Source of the DNA: Bacteroidota bacterium | GTDB lineage: Bacteria; Bacteroidota; Bacteroidia; Chitinophagales; Chitinophagaceae | Length of the DNA: 36,303 nucleotides | Reading direction: 5' to 3' | NCBI GenBank assembly: GCA_023387985.1 | Contig: JAEWHC010000007.1 | Span: forward strand, 1-36,303 | Shown: piece by piece, positions 25,375 through 33,362 of the stretch | Layout of the letters: every line of letters begins with the position of its first letter | How positions within the stretch are numbered: the stretch's first letter is position 1 | Translations under genes and position numbers: made by a program | The notes under the pieces: model-generated | Seen by the model: only the letters and a program-made list of their open reading frames with translations | Database searches by the model: none | Told to the model about the DNA's origin: nothing

Positions 25375-26487
25375 TTGAGCAAACCTGAATTGGTGTTGTT
25401 ATGCACCGGCCTTGGCCGGGTGAACCGGGGATTCGAACAGCACATTGCAACGCTGGCCCAAATTATTTCGCGAAATACTGAGTACAATAACAGAATACAA
25501 GTATGGTGCGGTACAAGATGGATTATGGAAGATGTAAAAGTTAGGCGTATCAGAAATTTTCCAAGGAATAGCTGGCCCTCTAACTTGTCAGCTACTCCAT
25601 TCATTAGAGAACAACAGAGTTTTTTTCTTGGAATGTTGCCCTATTTATTTGATAAAAAATCCAGGGTTTTTTATTTAGGTGAATATCGTCTTTACTGTTA
25701 CTTAAGCAAACTTCGGAAGCTGTTCAAACTAAAATACAGCTTGGCCTTATTTACCGGAGGATTTGCAATTCCGGGCAAAAAAGTTTTTGATGAAAATTTA
25801 GATTTCATCCATCATGTTACAGACAAGTACTTGGAGGAATGCCAGATTTATCCGAAAGAAGCCCAAAAACTACTTCCTCATTTTGTCAGTTTTGATTTTT
25901 CCTTGGATTATGCATTGATAAATAGAATAAAGCAACTTGCAAATGGCAAGAAAATAATCTTGTCTGTAGGTTCATTAGACAATTCTTACAAAAGACTCGA
26001 TTTACTGATTAATGCTCTTTCAAGCTCACCGGAAAATTATTTTCCATTATTGATTGGTCCATCAAGCCATGAAACTCCGGTTTTGCTCAATCAATTAAAG
26101 AGCAAATTTGGAAATGGAAATTTTTACATTGGAGAGGTTGATCACGTGGAGATGGGTACGTTTTATGAGGTTGCAGATGTATTTATTTCCTGCACTAAAA
26201 GTGAAAGTTTTGGATTGGCCATGGTAGAGGCACTTTCTTTTGGTTTGCCTGTCATTTGTTCCGACTCTCCTGTGTCCAGGTTTGTTCTCAAAGAGAATGC
26301 GATGCTGATAGATATTAATACTCCAAATGACATTCTAAATGCACTCGATAATTTGCCGGGCTGGATAGCAAAACAAAATTTGGATGAACTTGTTGAATTT
26401 GCAAGGAGCTATTCTATCGAAAACTTAAGTCCGGCCTATTTTGATATGTTCAGAACGATAGAAGAAAGACAAACAATAAGGGTTTAA
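25375..26487 (+). CDS. Family 4 glycosyltransferase
   Basis: This 370-residue GT-B enzyme opens LSKPELVLLCTGLGRVNRGF, where GLGRVNRGFE occupies the place of the N-terminal donor loop. The C-terminal half has IILSVGSLDNSYKRLDLLIN and the full GT4 signature SESFGLAMVEALSFGLPVIC with Glu277 and Glu285 spaced E-x7-E, expected of retaining enzymes. The TTG at 25375 is chosen because the conserved first strand starts at once and no upstream Met exists. It is followed after 3 bases by a GT2 gene. Confidence 0.9.
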   Translation: MSKPELVLLCTGLGRVNRGFEQHIATLAQIISRNTEYNNRIQVWCGTRWIMEDVKVRRIRNFPRNSWPSNLSATPFIREQQSFFLGMLPYLFDKKSRVFYLGEYRLYCYLSKLRKLFKLKYSLALFTGGFAIPGKKVFDENLDFIHHVTDKYLEECQIYPKEAQKLLPHFVSFDFSLDYALINRIKQLANGKKIILSVGSLDNSYKRLDLLINALSSSPENYFPLLIGPSSHETPVLLNQLKSKFGNGNFYIGEVDHVEMGTFYEVADVFISCTKSESFGLAMVEALSFGLPVICSDSPVSRFVLKENAMLIDINTPNDILNALDNLPGWIAKQNLDELVEFARSYSIENLSPAYFDMFRTIEERQTIRV

Positions 26488-26490
26488 AAC

Positions 26491-27309
26491 TTGATCTTCT
26501 CTATCATCATACCCACCTGCAACCGCCCTGAATTACTAGCCTTATGCCTCGAACGGCTTAAGCCCGGAGCACAGACCATTGAGCCTTCAATGTATGAAGT
26601 GATTGTAACCGATGACAGCAGGAATGAGGAAACCGAAAAAATGGTTTTAGAAAAATATCCTTGGGTACAGCATTTTAAAGGACCGCAGAAAGGGCCTGCT
26701 GCCAACCGCAACAACGGTGCAAAACGCGCAAAAGGAGAATGGTTGGTTTTTACTGATGACGATTGCCTCCCCGATGCCAATTGGCTAACTGCCTATTCCG
26801 ATGCCATAGAACAACACCCGGATTGCAGAGCTTTTGAAGGCGCCATTTTACCCGATGATTGGGAACTGCTCAAAAAAGACATGGCCGAATGCCCGGTGAA
26901 TGATCAAGGCGGTTGCTTTTGGAGCGCAAATATTATGGTGGAGAAAGCATTGTTTGAAGAAATTGGTGGGTTTGATGAACAGTTTAAAATTGCCGCCATG
27001 GAGGATAAGGACATAGCCGAACGGCTTCTGGCAAAAACAGTGCAGAAATTTGTACCCGATGCATTGGTTCATCATCCGGTTAGGTTTCGCAGCTTTTCTA
27101 AAAAAATGAGGCAAATACCAGCTTCCTGGAGCAATTGGATTTTGTATGTAAAGAAACAGGAAAAAACCAAACAGCCTACAATGTTGAAAAGAAGTATAAT
27201 TAATCATTCTATTTCTATTCCACAACAATTATTCAAAGGGAATATTCAAAGGATGATTTGTCATGGCTGGTCATTGCTTCAATATATTAGACTCCCATTT
27301 ATAAAATGA
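26491..27309 (+). CDS. Family 2 glycosyltransferase
   Basis: This 272-residue enzyme opens LIFSIIIPTCNRPELLALCL, has VIVTDDSRNEETEKM, a KGPAANRNNGAK loop and the acidic triplet VFTDDDCLPD (Asp89-91). GGFDEQFKIAAMEDKDIAER is the usual ED-containing acceptor-side motif. The TTG start is forced, since the first beta strand begins at residue 2. The stop overlaps the next methyltransferase start as ATGA, so the two are probably translationally coupled. Donor unknown. Confidence 0.89.
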   Translation: MIFSIIIPTCNRPELLALCLERLKPGAQTIEPSMYEVIVTDDSRNEETEKMVLEKYPWVQHFKGPQKGPAANRNNGAKRAKGEWLVFTDDDCLPDANWLTAYSDAIEQHPDCRAFEGAILPDDWELLKKDMAECPVNDQGGCFWSANIMVEKALFEEIGGFDEQFKIAAMEDKDIAERLLAKTVQKFVPDALVHHPVRFRSFSKKMRQIPASWSNWILYVKKQEKTKQPTMLKRSIINHSISIPQQLFKGNIQRMICHGWSLLQYIRLPFIK

Positions 27310-28010
27310 AGCAAGTTAATTTTCAGTTTGCAGACACTTCAGCCAATCTTGCAAGTGCAATTGAAGTAATAGAAGTAATCTGGCCATGGATTGCTGACAT
27401 TGGGTCTTTCGCAGATTTAGGCGGGGGTATGGGTTCATGGTCCAAGGCACTCGAGTTGAAGGGGATTTCAAATTTTAATTTGATTGACCATCCATTGACC
27501 CCGGTGGAAAATATTTTAATTGAAAATAAATCGAACTTTACTCCGGTTGATCTTGAGCTTGATTTACCTGTATATGAGCATTATGATTTGGTGATTTGCA
27601 CTGAGGTTTTTGAGCATTTCTCTGAGAAAAGAGCTCTTGAATTGCTTGAATGGATAAATGCATCTACAGATTTCATTTTGTTCAGCGCAGCAATCCCCCG
27701 ACAGGGTGGCCTAGGCCATGTCAATTTGCAAAGGCATGCTTACTGGCATGAAAAATTTTCTAATCTGGGGTTTAGTTTCTTTGACGGATTTAAACCTGAA
27801 ATTATTTCCAATCAAGGTATAAAATATTGGTTCAGACAAAATCTTTTTTTATACCACCGCGGCAAATTCACCGAAAGGTTTCAAAATTTGTCAAACATCA
27901 CCAATCCTGAGTTTGAATTAGTTCACAAAAGCATATTGAATAAACCAATTGGTAGAAAAGAATGGTTGGGCTTATTCCTTACTTTATTTTTTCGAAAAAA
28001 GAAAAATTGA
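27306..28010 (+). CDS. Class I SAM-dependent methyltransferase
   Basis: This 234-residue protein is a paralogue of the one at 9757. It has FADLGGGMGSW as motif I (Asp37 to Gly43), YDLVICTEVFEHF against DLVLCLEVAEHL, ILFSAAIPRQGG against IIFSAAVPFQTG, and KYWFRQNLFLY against NWWYRQNLFLV. The Cys of the usual GCG loop is replaced by Gly. Having the same family at both ends of the AT-rich cassette suggests two related methylations on different residues. ATG 27306 overlaps the preceding GT2 by 4 bases. Confidence 0.85.
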   Translation: MKQVNFQFADTSANLASAIEVIEVIWPWIADIGSFADLGGGMGSWSKALELKGISNFNLIDHPLTPVENILIENKSNFTPVDLELDLPVYEHYDLVICTEVFEHFSEKRALELLEWINASTDFILFSAAIPRQGGLGHVNLQRHAYWHEKFSNLGFSFFDGFKPEIISNQGIKYWFRQNLFLYHRGKFTERFQNLSNITNPEFELVHKSILNKPIGRKEWLGLFLTLFFRKKKN

Positions 28011-28955
28011 TTGAGCCAACGTAAAATCATAGTACTAACGCCTGTAAAAAATGAAGCCTGGATTTTGGATTTGTTTTTAAGAGTCTCATCGCAATTTGCT
28101 GATGCGATCATTTTAGCGGATCAGTTCAGTACAGATAATTCAAGGGAAATTGCCGGGAAATACCCGAAAGTAGTATTAATCGAAAATGACGACCCCACCT
28201 TTAGCAATGATTACCGGCAAGCCTTGCTTTTGAAAACAGCAAGGTCTTTGTATGATGGGATAAATATTATTCTAGCCATAGATGCCGATGAGATTCTGTC
28301 CGCAGATTCATTAAAAGCCTCGGAAGAGTGGGCAAAAATGCAAGTAGCAGAAGTGGGTTCAGTATTTTATTTTGAAAAACCAGAATTGTATGGCTCACCT
28401 TCTCGAACAATACGCAGAAATAATGACTACCCAATGGGTTTTGTGGATGATGGGACGATTGTCCATATAGCTAAAAAGGTTCACAGCATCAGGGTTCCAT
28501 TGCTAGAAGGTCACCAAAAATACAATTTTGAAAAATTGAAATTTCTGCACGCCTCCTACTTGCGACCTGAGGCACAAAGAGCCAAGTACCGCTTTTATTC
28601 GGTAAAGGAAAATCTGCTGGGCACAAGCCCCTGGTACAGACGCAGGCGCAGATACAGAAATCCAAATCATTTATTGCGTTGGGAGCCGGTTACAGATTCT
28701 GATCCAAACTGGTTTGAATATCCGGAGCAACTGGAAATTAATTTTGAAGAAATTGACGAAGAAATTAATTCCTGGCATAACGATTCTGTGCTTGAAGCAT
28801 TGACTGAGAAAGGATCCTTTTATTTTTGGTTTGACGACATCTGGGATATGGACTGGAAAAAATATGGAAAATCAAAAAATATAAACAGAACTATTATTGG
28901 GCCTCCATTTGTGCTAAGATGGTTGCTATCGCTCAGTGACAAGTTCAATAAATAA
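28011..28955 (+). CDS. Family 2-like glycosyltransferase
   Basis: This 314-residue protein opens LSQRKIIVLTPVKNEAWILD, with ADQFSTDNSREIAGKYPKV and the acidic motif LAIDADEIL (Asp91, Asp93, Glu94), like GT2 enzymes of the PVKNE subgroup (beta-1,4-glucosyltransferase/WaaE-like). The C-terminal part is rich in Trp, Tyr and Arg (WYRRRRRYRNPNHLLRWEP) and not diagnostic. The TTG start directly follows the preceding stop. It is paired with the zinc-type methyltransferase at 28976. Confidence 0.82.
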   Translation: MSQRKIIVLTPVKNEAWILDLFLRVSSQFADAIILADQFSTDNSREIAGKYPKVVLIENDDPTFSNDYRQALLLKTARSLYDGINIILAIDADEILSADSLKASEEWAKMQVAEVGSVFYFEKPELYGSPSRTIRRNNDYPMGFVDDGTIVHIAKKVHSIRVPLLEGHQKYNFEKLKFLHASYLRPEAQRAKYRFYSVKENLLGTSPWYRRRRRYRNPNHLLRWEPVTDSDPNWFEYPEQLEINFEEIDEEINSWHNDSVLEALTEKGSFYFWFDDIWDMDWKKYGKSKNINRTIIGPPFVLRWLLSLSDKFNK

Positions 28956-28975
28956 TAGCCTTAATATCCGTACAA

Positions 28976-29962
28976 ATGTACTTGGGTCTTTGTAACGCTT
29001 GCGGTTCTTATTTGAATAAACTTTTCTTTATCAAAGAAATGATGCAGGGTACCAAAGAAGCATTTGAATATGGTCTTTGTAATACCTGTGGTTCACTGCA
29101 ATTACTGAAAATTCCTGGAGATATTGCTAAATACTATACACAGAATTATTACAGCAACCAAACCGATTTAGAGCAATATTTTAAACCGAAATGGAAGGCC
29201 GTATTAAAGGGTTGGCGAGATGCTTATTGCCTTACAGGCAAAGGAGTGGCAGGTGCAATGATTCAGAAAAAAATGCCGAATAAATCTTTGGAAATTTTCA
29301 ACTTTCAGGATCTGTCCGTGAAGAAATCCTGGGCTATTGCAGATATTGGTTGTGGTACAGGCAAATGGCCTTATATTTTTTTTAATGCAGGGTTCAAAAA
29401 TATTAAAGGCTATGAGCCTTATTTAAATCAAACCATTCATTACAACAACGGGCTGAAAATTATAAAGGGCGATTTGGAAAATCTAAAGGAACATTCGCAA
29501 GATTTAATCATGTTCAATCATTCCTTTGAGCATATTCCTGATCCGAAAAACGCATTGATGAAAGTGTTTCAAAAATTGAAGGCAAATGGTTATTGTTATA
29601 TCCGTATTCCAACCGTTTCATCCTTTGCCTGGAAGCAGTACAAAGAGCATTGGGTACAGTTGGATGCACCGCGGCATGTTACTTTATTTAGCCGGAAAGG
29701 CATCAGTATTTTGGCAGAAAGCTGTGGATTTGAACTTATGAGCATCAAAGACGAGGGAACCGCTTTTCAATTTATTGGAAGTGAACAATACAAAAAGGGC
29801 ATTCCGATGTATGGCGATCAGCGCAGTTATTTCGAAGGGAATGGAAATTTGTTTTCATCAGAACAAATCGCGAACTGGAATGAACAGGCTACAGATTTGA
29901 ATAAAAAAGGCGATAGTGATTCGATAGCTGTGGTGTTGAAGAAAATAAAACCTGATTTCTAA
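28976..29962 (+). CDS. SAM-dependent methyltransferase with N-terminal zinc-binding motif
   Basis: The N-terminus has two CxxC pairs, Cys6/Cys9 in LCNACG and Cys35/Cys38 in LCNTCG, a small zinc-ribbon-like domain. A class I core follows with motif I IADIGCGTGKWPYIFF (Asp123 to Gly127), IKGYEPYLNQ, and LIMFNHSFEHIPDPKNALMK. This layout resembles the zinc-binding head of sugar C-methyltransferases (TylC3 type), but the family's long C-terminal domain is absent at 328 residues. Simple O-methylation is as likely. It is the last gene of the AT-rich cassette; the following 195 bases are repeat-rich. Confidence 0.82.
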   Translation: MYLGLCNACGSYLNKLFFIKEMMQGTKEAFEYGLCNTCGSLQLLKIPGDIAKYYTQNYYSNQTDLEQYFKPKWKAVLKGWRDAYCLTGKGVAGAMIQKKMPNKSLEIFNFQDLSVKKSWAIADIGCGTGKWPYIFFNAGFKNIKGYEPYLNQTIHYNNGLKIIKGDLENLKEHSQDLIMFNHSFEHIPDPKNALMKVFQKLKANGYCYIRIPTVSSFAWKQYKEHWVQLDAPRHVTLFSRKGISILAESCGFELMSIKDEGTAFQFIGSEQYKKGIPMYGDQRSYFEGNGNLFSSEQIANWNEQATDLNKKGDSDSIAVVLKKIKPDF

Positions 29963-30157
29963 AGCACAACTTGCCCCCTCACGTTGCAGGTGACAAGCTC
30001 TTCACTTTCACCTCTTAACCTTTACCTATTCCTCTTGCATCTCGAAACTTCGGGAATTCGGGGCTTAACCTCGACCTCGACCTCCCCCGAAGCTTCGGGG
30101 CTCGACCTCCCCTTATGCTTCGGGGCTTGACCTTAACCTCGACCTCCCCCTCAACCA
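29963..30157. repeat. C-rich palindromic repeats marking the cassette boundary
   Basis: CTTAACCTCGACCTCGACCTC-like units alternate with short palindromes: CCCCGAAGCTTCGGGG near 30086-30101, GAAACTTCGGGAATTCGGGG upstream, and ATGCTTCGGGGC downstream. The palindromes resemble the CCCGAnnnTCGGG family seen elsewhere in the window. GC content visibly rises from here on. No gene. Confidence 0.75.
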
Positions 30158-31066
30158 TTGAAACCCATCGTCATCATCCCAACCTACAATTATGCGCCGT
30201 TTATTCTGCGAGCCATTGAATCGGTAAAGGGAGCTGAGATTATTGTAATTGATGATGGCAGCACCGACAATACGACAGAACTGTTGCAGCCATTAATAGA
30301 CGATGACACAATTACTTACCATTACCAACCCAATGCCGGCAAGGCTGCTGCCACCCGCAAAGGCATTGAAATGGCAAGCGGAGAGACAATTTTCACCCTT
30401 GATGCCGATGATTGGTTTTTGCCGGGTAAAATCGCGAATACCCTCGAAATTTTTAAACAGCACCCGGAGGTGGTGCACGTCGCTTCTCCGGCACAGATCG
30501 TCTGGGAAAACCAAACACGTTCACCGGAGAGGGAACCGGTTCCGCATTGGCTGTTGGGAAAACCGCTGGATGGATTGGAAGTCTTGGAAAAATTCTACAA
30601 CCGAAACAGGCTCTACGGGGGTGGGTCCACCTTTGCGGCGCGTGCTTCGGTACTCAAAAAAATGCCGCTTCCCGATGCCGTGGATATGTACACCGATGAA
30701 TGGCTGGTGCTTTATGCCCTGATGCAGGGCAAAACCTTTTTTTTGGAAGATGCCCATTCGGCCTGGTATGTGCACGAAAATAATTATTCGGGCAAAGGCG
30801 GGGAAGCGCTTGAAAAGAAAATTGAACGCTTGAAAAGATCGTCGAATGCCATTCTCAGGCTGATAAGAGAAAATGGATTTCCAGAATCCCTGGTCAAAGC
30901 CTATACGCTGAAAGACCGGACACGTAAGCTGTTCTGGGCGGAACAATCAAAAAGCAAAAGTCTGATGGATGTAATTGAATACGCACAGGCTGTATTGCGC
31001 GGAAAGTACAGTTGGGAAAGCATTCAGCAATATCATGTTGTAAACCGGATGATTAAGTTTTGGTAA
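30158..31066 (+). CDS. Family 2 glycosyltransferase
   Basis: This 302-residue enzyme opens LKPIVIIPTYNYAPFILRAI, with IIVIDDGSTDNTTELLQPL, an AGKAAATRKGIEMASGE loop and FTLDADDWFLPGK (Asp82, Asp84, Asp85). YGGGSTFAARASVLKKMPLP and YTDEWLVLYALMQGKTFFLE follow as acceptor-side features. It begins with TTG directly after the C-rich repeats. It is GC-richer than the upstream glycosyltransferases, in line with a change of origin at the boundary. The stop overlaps the next gene by 7 bases. Confidence 0.9.
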   Translation: MKPIVIIPTYNYAPFILRAIESVKGAEIIVIDDGSTDNTTELLQPLIDDDTITYHYQPNAGKAAATRKGIEMASGETIFTLDADDWFLPGKIANTLEIFKQHPEVVHVASPAQIVWENQTRSPEREPVPHWLLGKPLDGLEVLEKFYNRNRLYGGGSTFAARASVLKKMPLPDAVDMYTDEWLVLYALMQGKTFFLEDAHSAWYVHENNYSGKGGEALEKKIERLKRSSNAILRLIRENGFPESLVKAYTLKDRTRKLFWAEQSKSKSLMDVIEYAQAVLRGKYSWESIQQYHVVNRMIKFW

Positions 31067-32157
31067 GCACAGGCATACGTACTATTGGAAGTAGCAGCAG
31101 CAACGAATTTTGCGGCGTAGAGGATCACAGCAGCCATCTTACGGAACAGTTCAGAAGAATGGGCTTCAGTAATGCGGGCCCATCGACTGCAACCTGGCCC
31201 CTGTCTCCTGAAGCAGTCACAAGTTACATGGATAGCTTAATTGGAAACCTGGTAACTCATGTGATATGGCAGTATTCACCGTATGCTTTCGATAAAAAGG
31301 GTTTGCCCGGGTGGCTGCCTTCGGTCATGGAGAAATTTAAAAAGGCCGGGTTTATTCAGGGTGTTTTTTTTCATGAGGTGGCAGTGCGCCCTCACCATGT
31401 TACAGACTTCAAGGCCGCCTTGCTGGGCAAGATGCAAAAGCAAATAGCCCGGCAGATGAATGAAATTGCAGATGTTTCCTTCACCAGCATTCCGCTGTAC
31501 CAGTCTTATTTTCCGGATAAGCCGCCCACTATTGTTCCAATAGGTCCGAATATTTTGGTGGAAGACGGGGAATTCCAGTTTAAGCCCGCTTCGGGTTTTT
31601 TTTGCTTCAGCAACCGCTTCAACCAGGAGCTTGCTTTTGCCCTTGCAGATGTATCGCATCTGGCTTCGTCAGACAGGCTGCTGACCATTGCGGGTCAGTC
31701 ATCAAAAGCGCAGGAAACCAATATAAAACGGTGGCTAAAGGAAACCGGAATGAAGGAAAATGTAGGGTATCACGGTGCCGCAAAAATGGAAACGATTTGG
31801 TGCCTTTTGGAGCAGGTAGCGTGTGTTTTGCAGCCTGAGCCGGTCATCAACGGCATGGGAGGCATTTCCGCCAAGAATGGTACGGCCTCCGCGGCTTTCG
31901 CTGCCGGCCGCCCCCTCATCACCTGCAAAGGCGATATGACGCAGACAGAGATTTTCCGCGATGGGGAGAATGTGATTTTTGTGAAAGAGCAAACCGCAGC
32001 AGGCTGGATCCAGGCGATAGAAAAATGGCTGACCCTGCCCGTGGAGGAAAAAATCAACATGCAGCTTGCGGCCCGCCGGACTTATGAAGAAGTTTTTAGC
32101 TGGGAAAAGGCGGCGGAAATGATATCCGGGCGGTTGTTGGCAGGTGCGCAGGGGTAA
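31060..32157 (+). CDS. GT-B (family 4-like) glycosyltransferase
   Basis: This 365-residue protein has a GT-B-like plan, though it is more diverged than the others. The N-terminal STGIRTIGSSSSNEFCGVED stands in place of the glycine loop, followed by VIWQYSPYAFDKKGLPGWLP and GVFFHEVAVRPH. TIVPIGPNI marks the linker, and a C-terminal domain carries ACVLQPEPVINGMGGISAKN and FAAGRPLITCKGD. No canonical E-x7-E motif is seen. Residues around 175-182 are encoded by a terminator-like hairpin with a T8 run. TTG 31060 is the likely start, coupled to the gene before it. Confidence 0.72.
   Translation: MVSTGIRTIGSSSSNEFCGVEDHSSHLTEQFRRMGFSNAGPSTATWPLSPEAVTSYMDSLIGNLVTHVIWQYSPYAFDKKGLPGWLPSVMEKFKKAGFIQGVFFHEVAVRPHHVTDFKAALLGKMQKQIARQMNEIADVSFTSIPLYQSYFPDKPPTIVPIGPNILVEDGEFQFKPASGFFCFSNRFNQELAFALADVSHLASSDRLLTIAGQSSKAQETNIKRWLKETGMKENVGYHGAAKMETIWCLLEQVACVLQPEPVINGMGGISAKNGTASAAFAAGRPLITCKGDMTQTEIFRDGENVIFVKEQTAAGWIQAIEKWLTLPVEEKINMQLAARRTYEEVFSWEKAAEMISGRLLAGAQG
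31582..31603 (+). terminator. Intragenic terminator-like hairpin
   Basis: AAGCCCG (31582-31588), loop CTT and CGGGTTT (31592-31598) form a 7-bp stem with one G-U pair, running into T8 (31596-31603). It lies on the sense strand inside the gene at 31060 and reads in frame as KPASGFFC. It is weaker than the one at 33606, because the last stem pairs use the T-run itself. Confidence 0.4.
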
Positions 32158-32165
32158 TCCCGCGC

Positions 32166-32370
32166 CCACACCTCGGCCAGCATGCCCTCGTTCCTCAGGC
32201 ATGCGCCCGGTGTGACATGCACGTCCTTAAACGTAATCCGGGTAGGAAGAATTAAACAACAGCAACGCCATGTCATGCCGAGCGTGCTTCACAGGTTTGA
32301 TTGAAAGACTAAACTTTAATTCTAACAAAAGCCTGTTTAGAACAGCCTGAAGCACAGCCGAGGCATGACA
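32166..32370. repeat. Dispersed intergenic element, copy A
   Basis: A 118-bp head (32166-32283, CCACACCTCGGCCAGC to CATGTCATGCCGAGC) recurs at 33155-33272. It continues into an imperfect long hairpin whose arms, 32271-32295 (TGTCATGCC..) and 32346-32370 (..GGCATGACA), are about 25 bases each. It fills most of the 263 bases between two genes. The structure suggests a MITE- or REP-like element with no coding capacity; the minus-strand frame across it (LPTRIT..VTPGACLRNEG) is shared only because the DNA is repeated. Confidence 0.85.
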
Positions 32371-32420
32371 CTACACGTTCCTATACTTCCTGCGGCTAGG
32401 AAAAACCAAAACCATAGCAA

Positions 32421-33080
32421 ATGCCAAACCTCAAAGAAAGAGCCAACGCCGGGTTACACGATTACCTTTTTCAGCTCGTCAACAGCAAGAACCTGTTGCC
32501 GGATGAGGAGGCATCATTGATGGACCTGGGCTGTGGCACCGGTTCCTGGCTCAATCGTTTTCAAACGAAAGGCTATAAAAACCTTCGTGGGATGGACGCC
32601 GATGCGGAACAGTTTAAACTGCGCAATGTGGAACACAATTGCCTGGATCTTGATGCCTATAACGGCGAAATATTCGGCGAATATGACCTCATCACCGCCC
32701 TCGAGATCATCGAGCACCTTGCCAACCCCGGAAACCTCCTGGAGCTTGCCACCAAAAACCTCAAGCCGGATGGCCACATCCTCATCTCAACACCAAATAT
32801 CCAAAGCCTGCCCGCCAGGCTGCGGTTTTTAATGAAAGGCCGGCTCAGCCATTTTGATGATAAAAGCGATCTCACGCATATTTATCCGGTGTATGATGAA
32901 AATTTCAAAAGGCTGTTGCCACGGTTCGGCTTAAAACTTGTCAAAACCTATTTTTACCCGCAGAAAGGCTATATCACTTTCCGCAAATCCATCCGCTTTT
33001 TATCCCGCCTTATCCAACCCCTCGCCAAAGACCGTTTTCCGGGGGACAATATCATTTTTCTGATAGCTAAGGAGGGTTAG
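32421..33080 (+). CDS. Class I SAM-dependent methyltransferase (UbiG/Methyltransf_23-like)
   Basis: This 219-residue protein has motif I LMDLGCGTGSWLNRF (Asp35 to Gly39), acidic LRGMDADAEQF, YDLITALEIIEHLANPGNLL and LKPDGHILISTPN, a standard small class I methyltransferase. The ATG at 32421 follows A-rich sequence. It is flanked on both sides by the 118-bp intergenic element and pairs with the glycosyltransferases around it. GC-rich codon use matches its neighbours and not the AT-rich cassette. Target unknown. Confidence 0.88.
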   Translation: MPNLKERANAGLHDYLFQLVNSKNLLPDEEASLMDLGCGTGSWLNRFQTKGYKNLRGMDADAEQFKLRNVEHNCLDLDAYNGEIFGEYDLITALEIIEHLANPGNLLELATKNLKPDGHILISTPNIQSLPARLRFLMKGRLSHFDDKSDLTHIYPVYDENFKRLLPRFGLKLVKTYFYPQKGYITFRKSIRFLSRLIQPLAKDRFPGDNIIFLIAKEG

Positions 33081-33095
33081 GGCAAGGCTCAGTGT

Positions 33096-33350
33096 GCCAC
33101 ACCTCGACTGGCCACCTCCGTTCCTCCGGTGTCCGCCCGGTGTGACACGTACGTCCACACCTCGGCCAGCAATCCTTCGTTCCTCAAGCATGCGCCCGGT
33201 GTGACATGTACGTCCTTACATGTAATCCGGGTAGGAAGAATTAAACAATAGCAACGCCATGTCATGCCGAGCATCGGCCACCATCTTATAAAGTTCTGCT
33301 TTCAGCCCACCCGTAAAGCATGAATGAAACGGCCGATAGCCGAGGCATGC
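33096..33350. repeat. Dispersed intergenic element, copy B plus a partial copy
   Basis: 33096-33154 is a diverged partial unit (CACACCTCGACTGG.. to ACACGTACGTCC). It is followed in tandem by a full head at 33155-33272, near-identical to 32166-32283, and then hairpin arms at 33260-33279 and 33331-33350 (GCATCGGCC / GGCCGATAGC, outer TGCC / GGCA). It occupies nearly all of the 282 bases between two genes. No gene is present. Confidence 0.85.
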
Positions 33351-33362
33351 CCTTAAGCATAA

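Noticed and set aside
32082..33274. Two similar minus-strand frames (32082-32276 and 33089-33274) sharing an LPTRIT..VTPGACLRNEG product
   Set aside because: The similarity is that of the duplicated 118-bp intergenic element. The frames start and stop at different places and overlap neighbouring genes.
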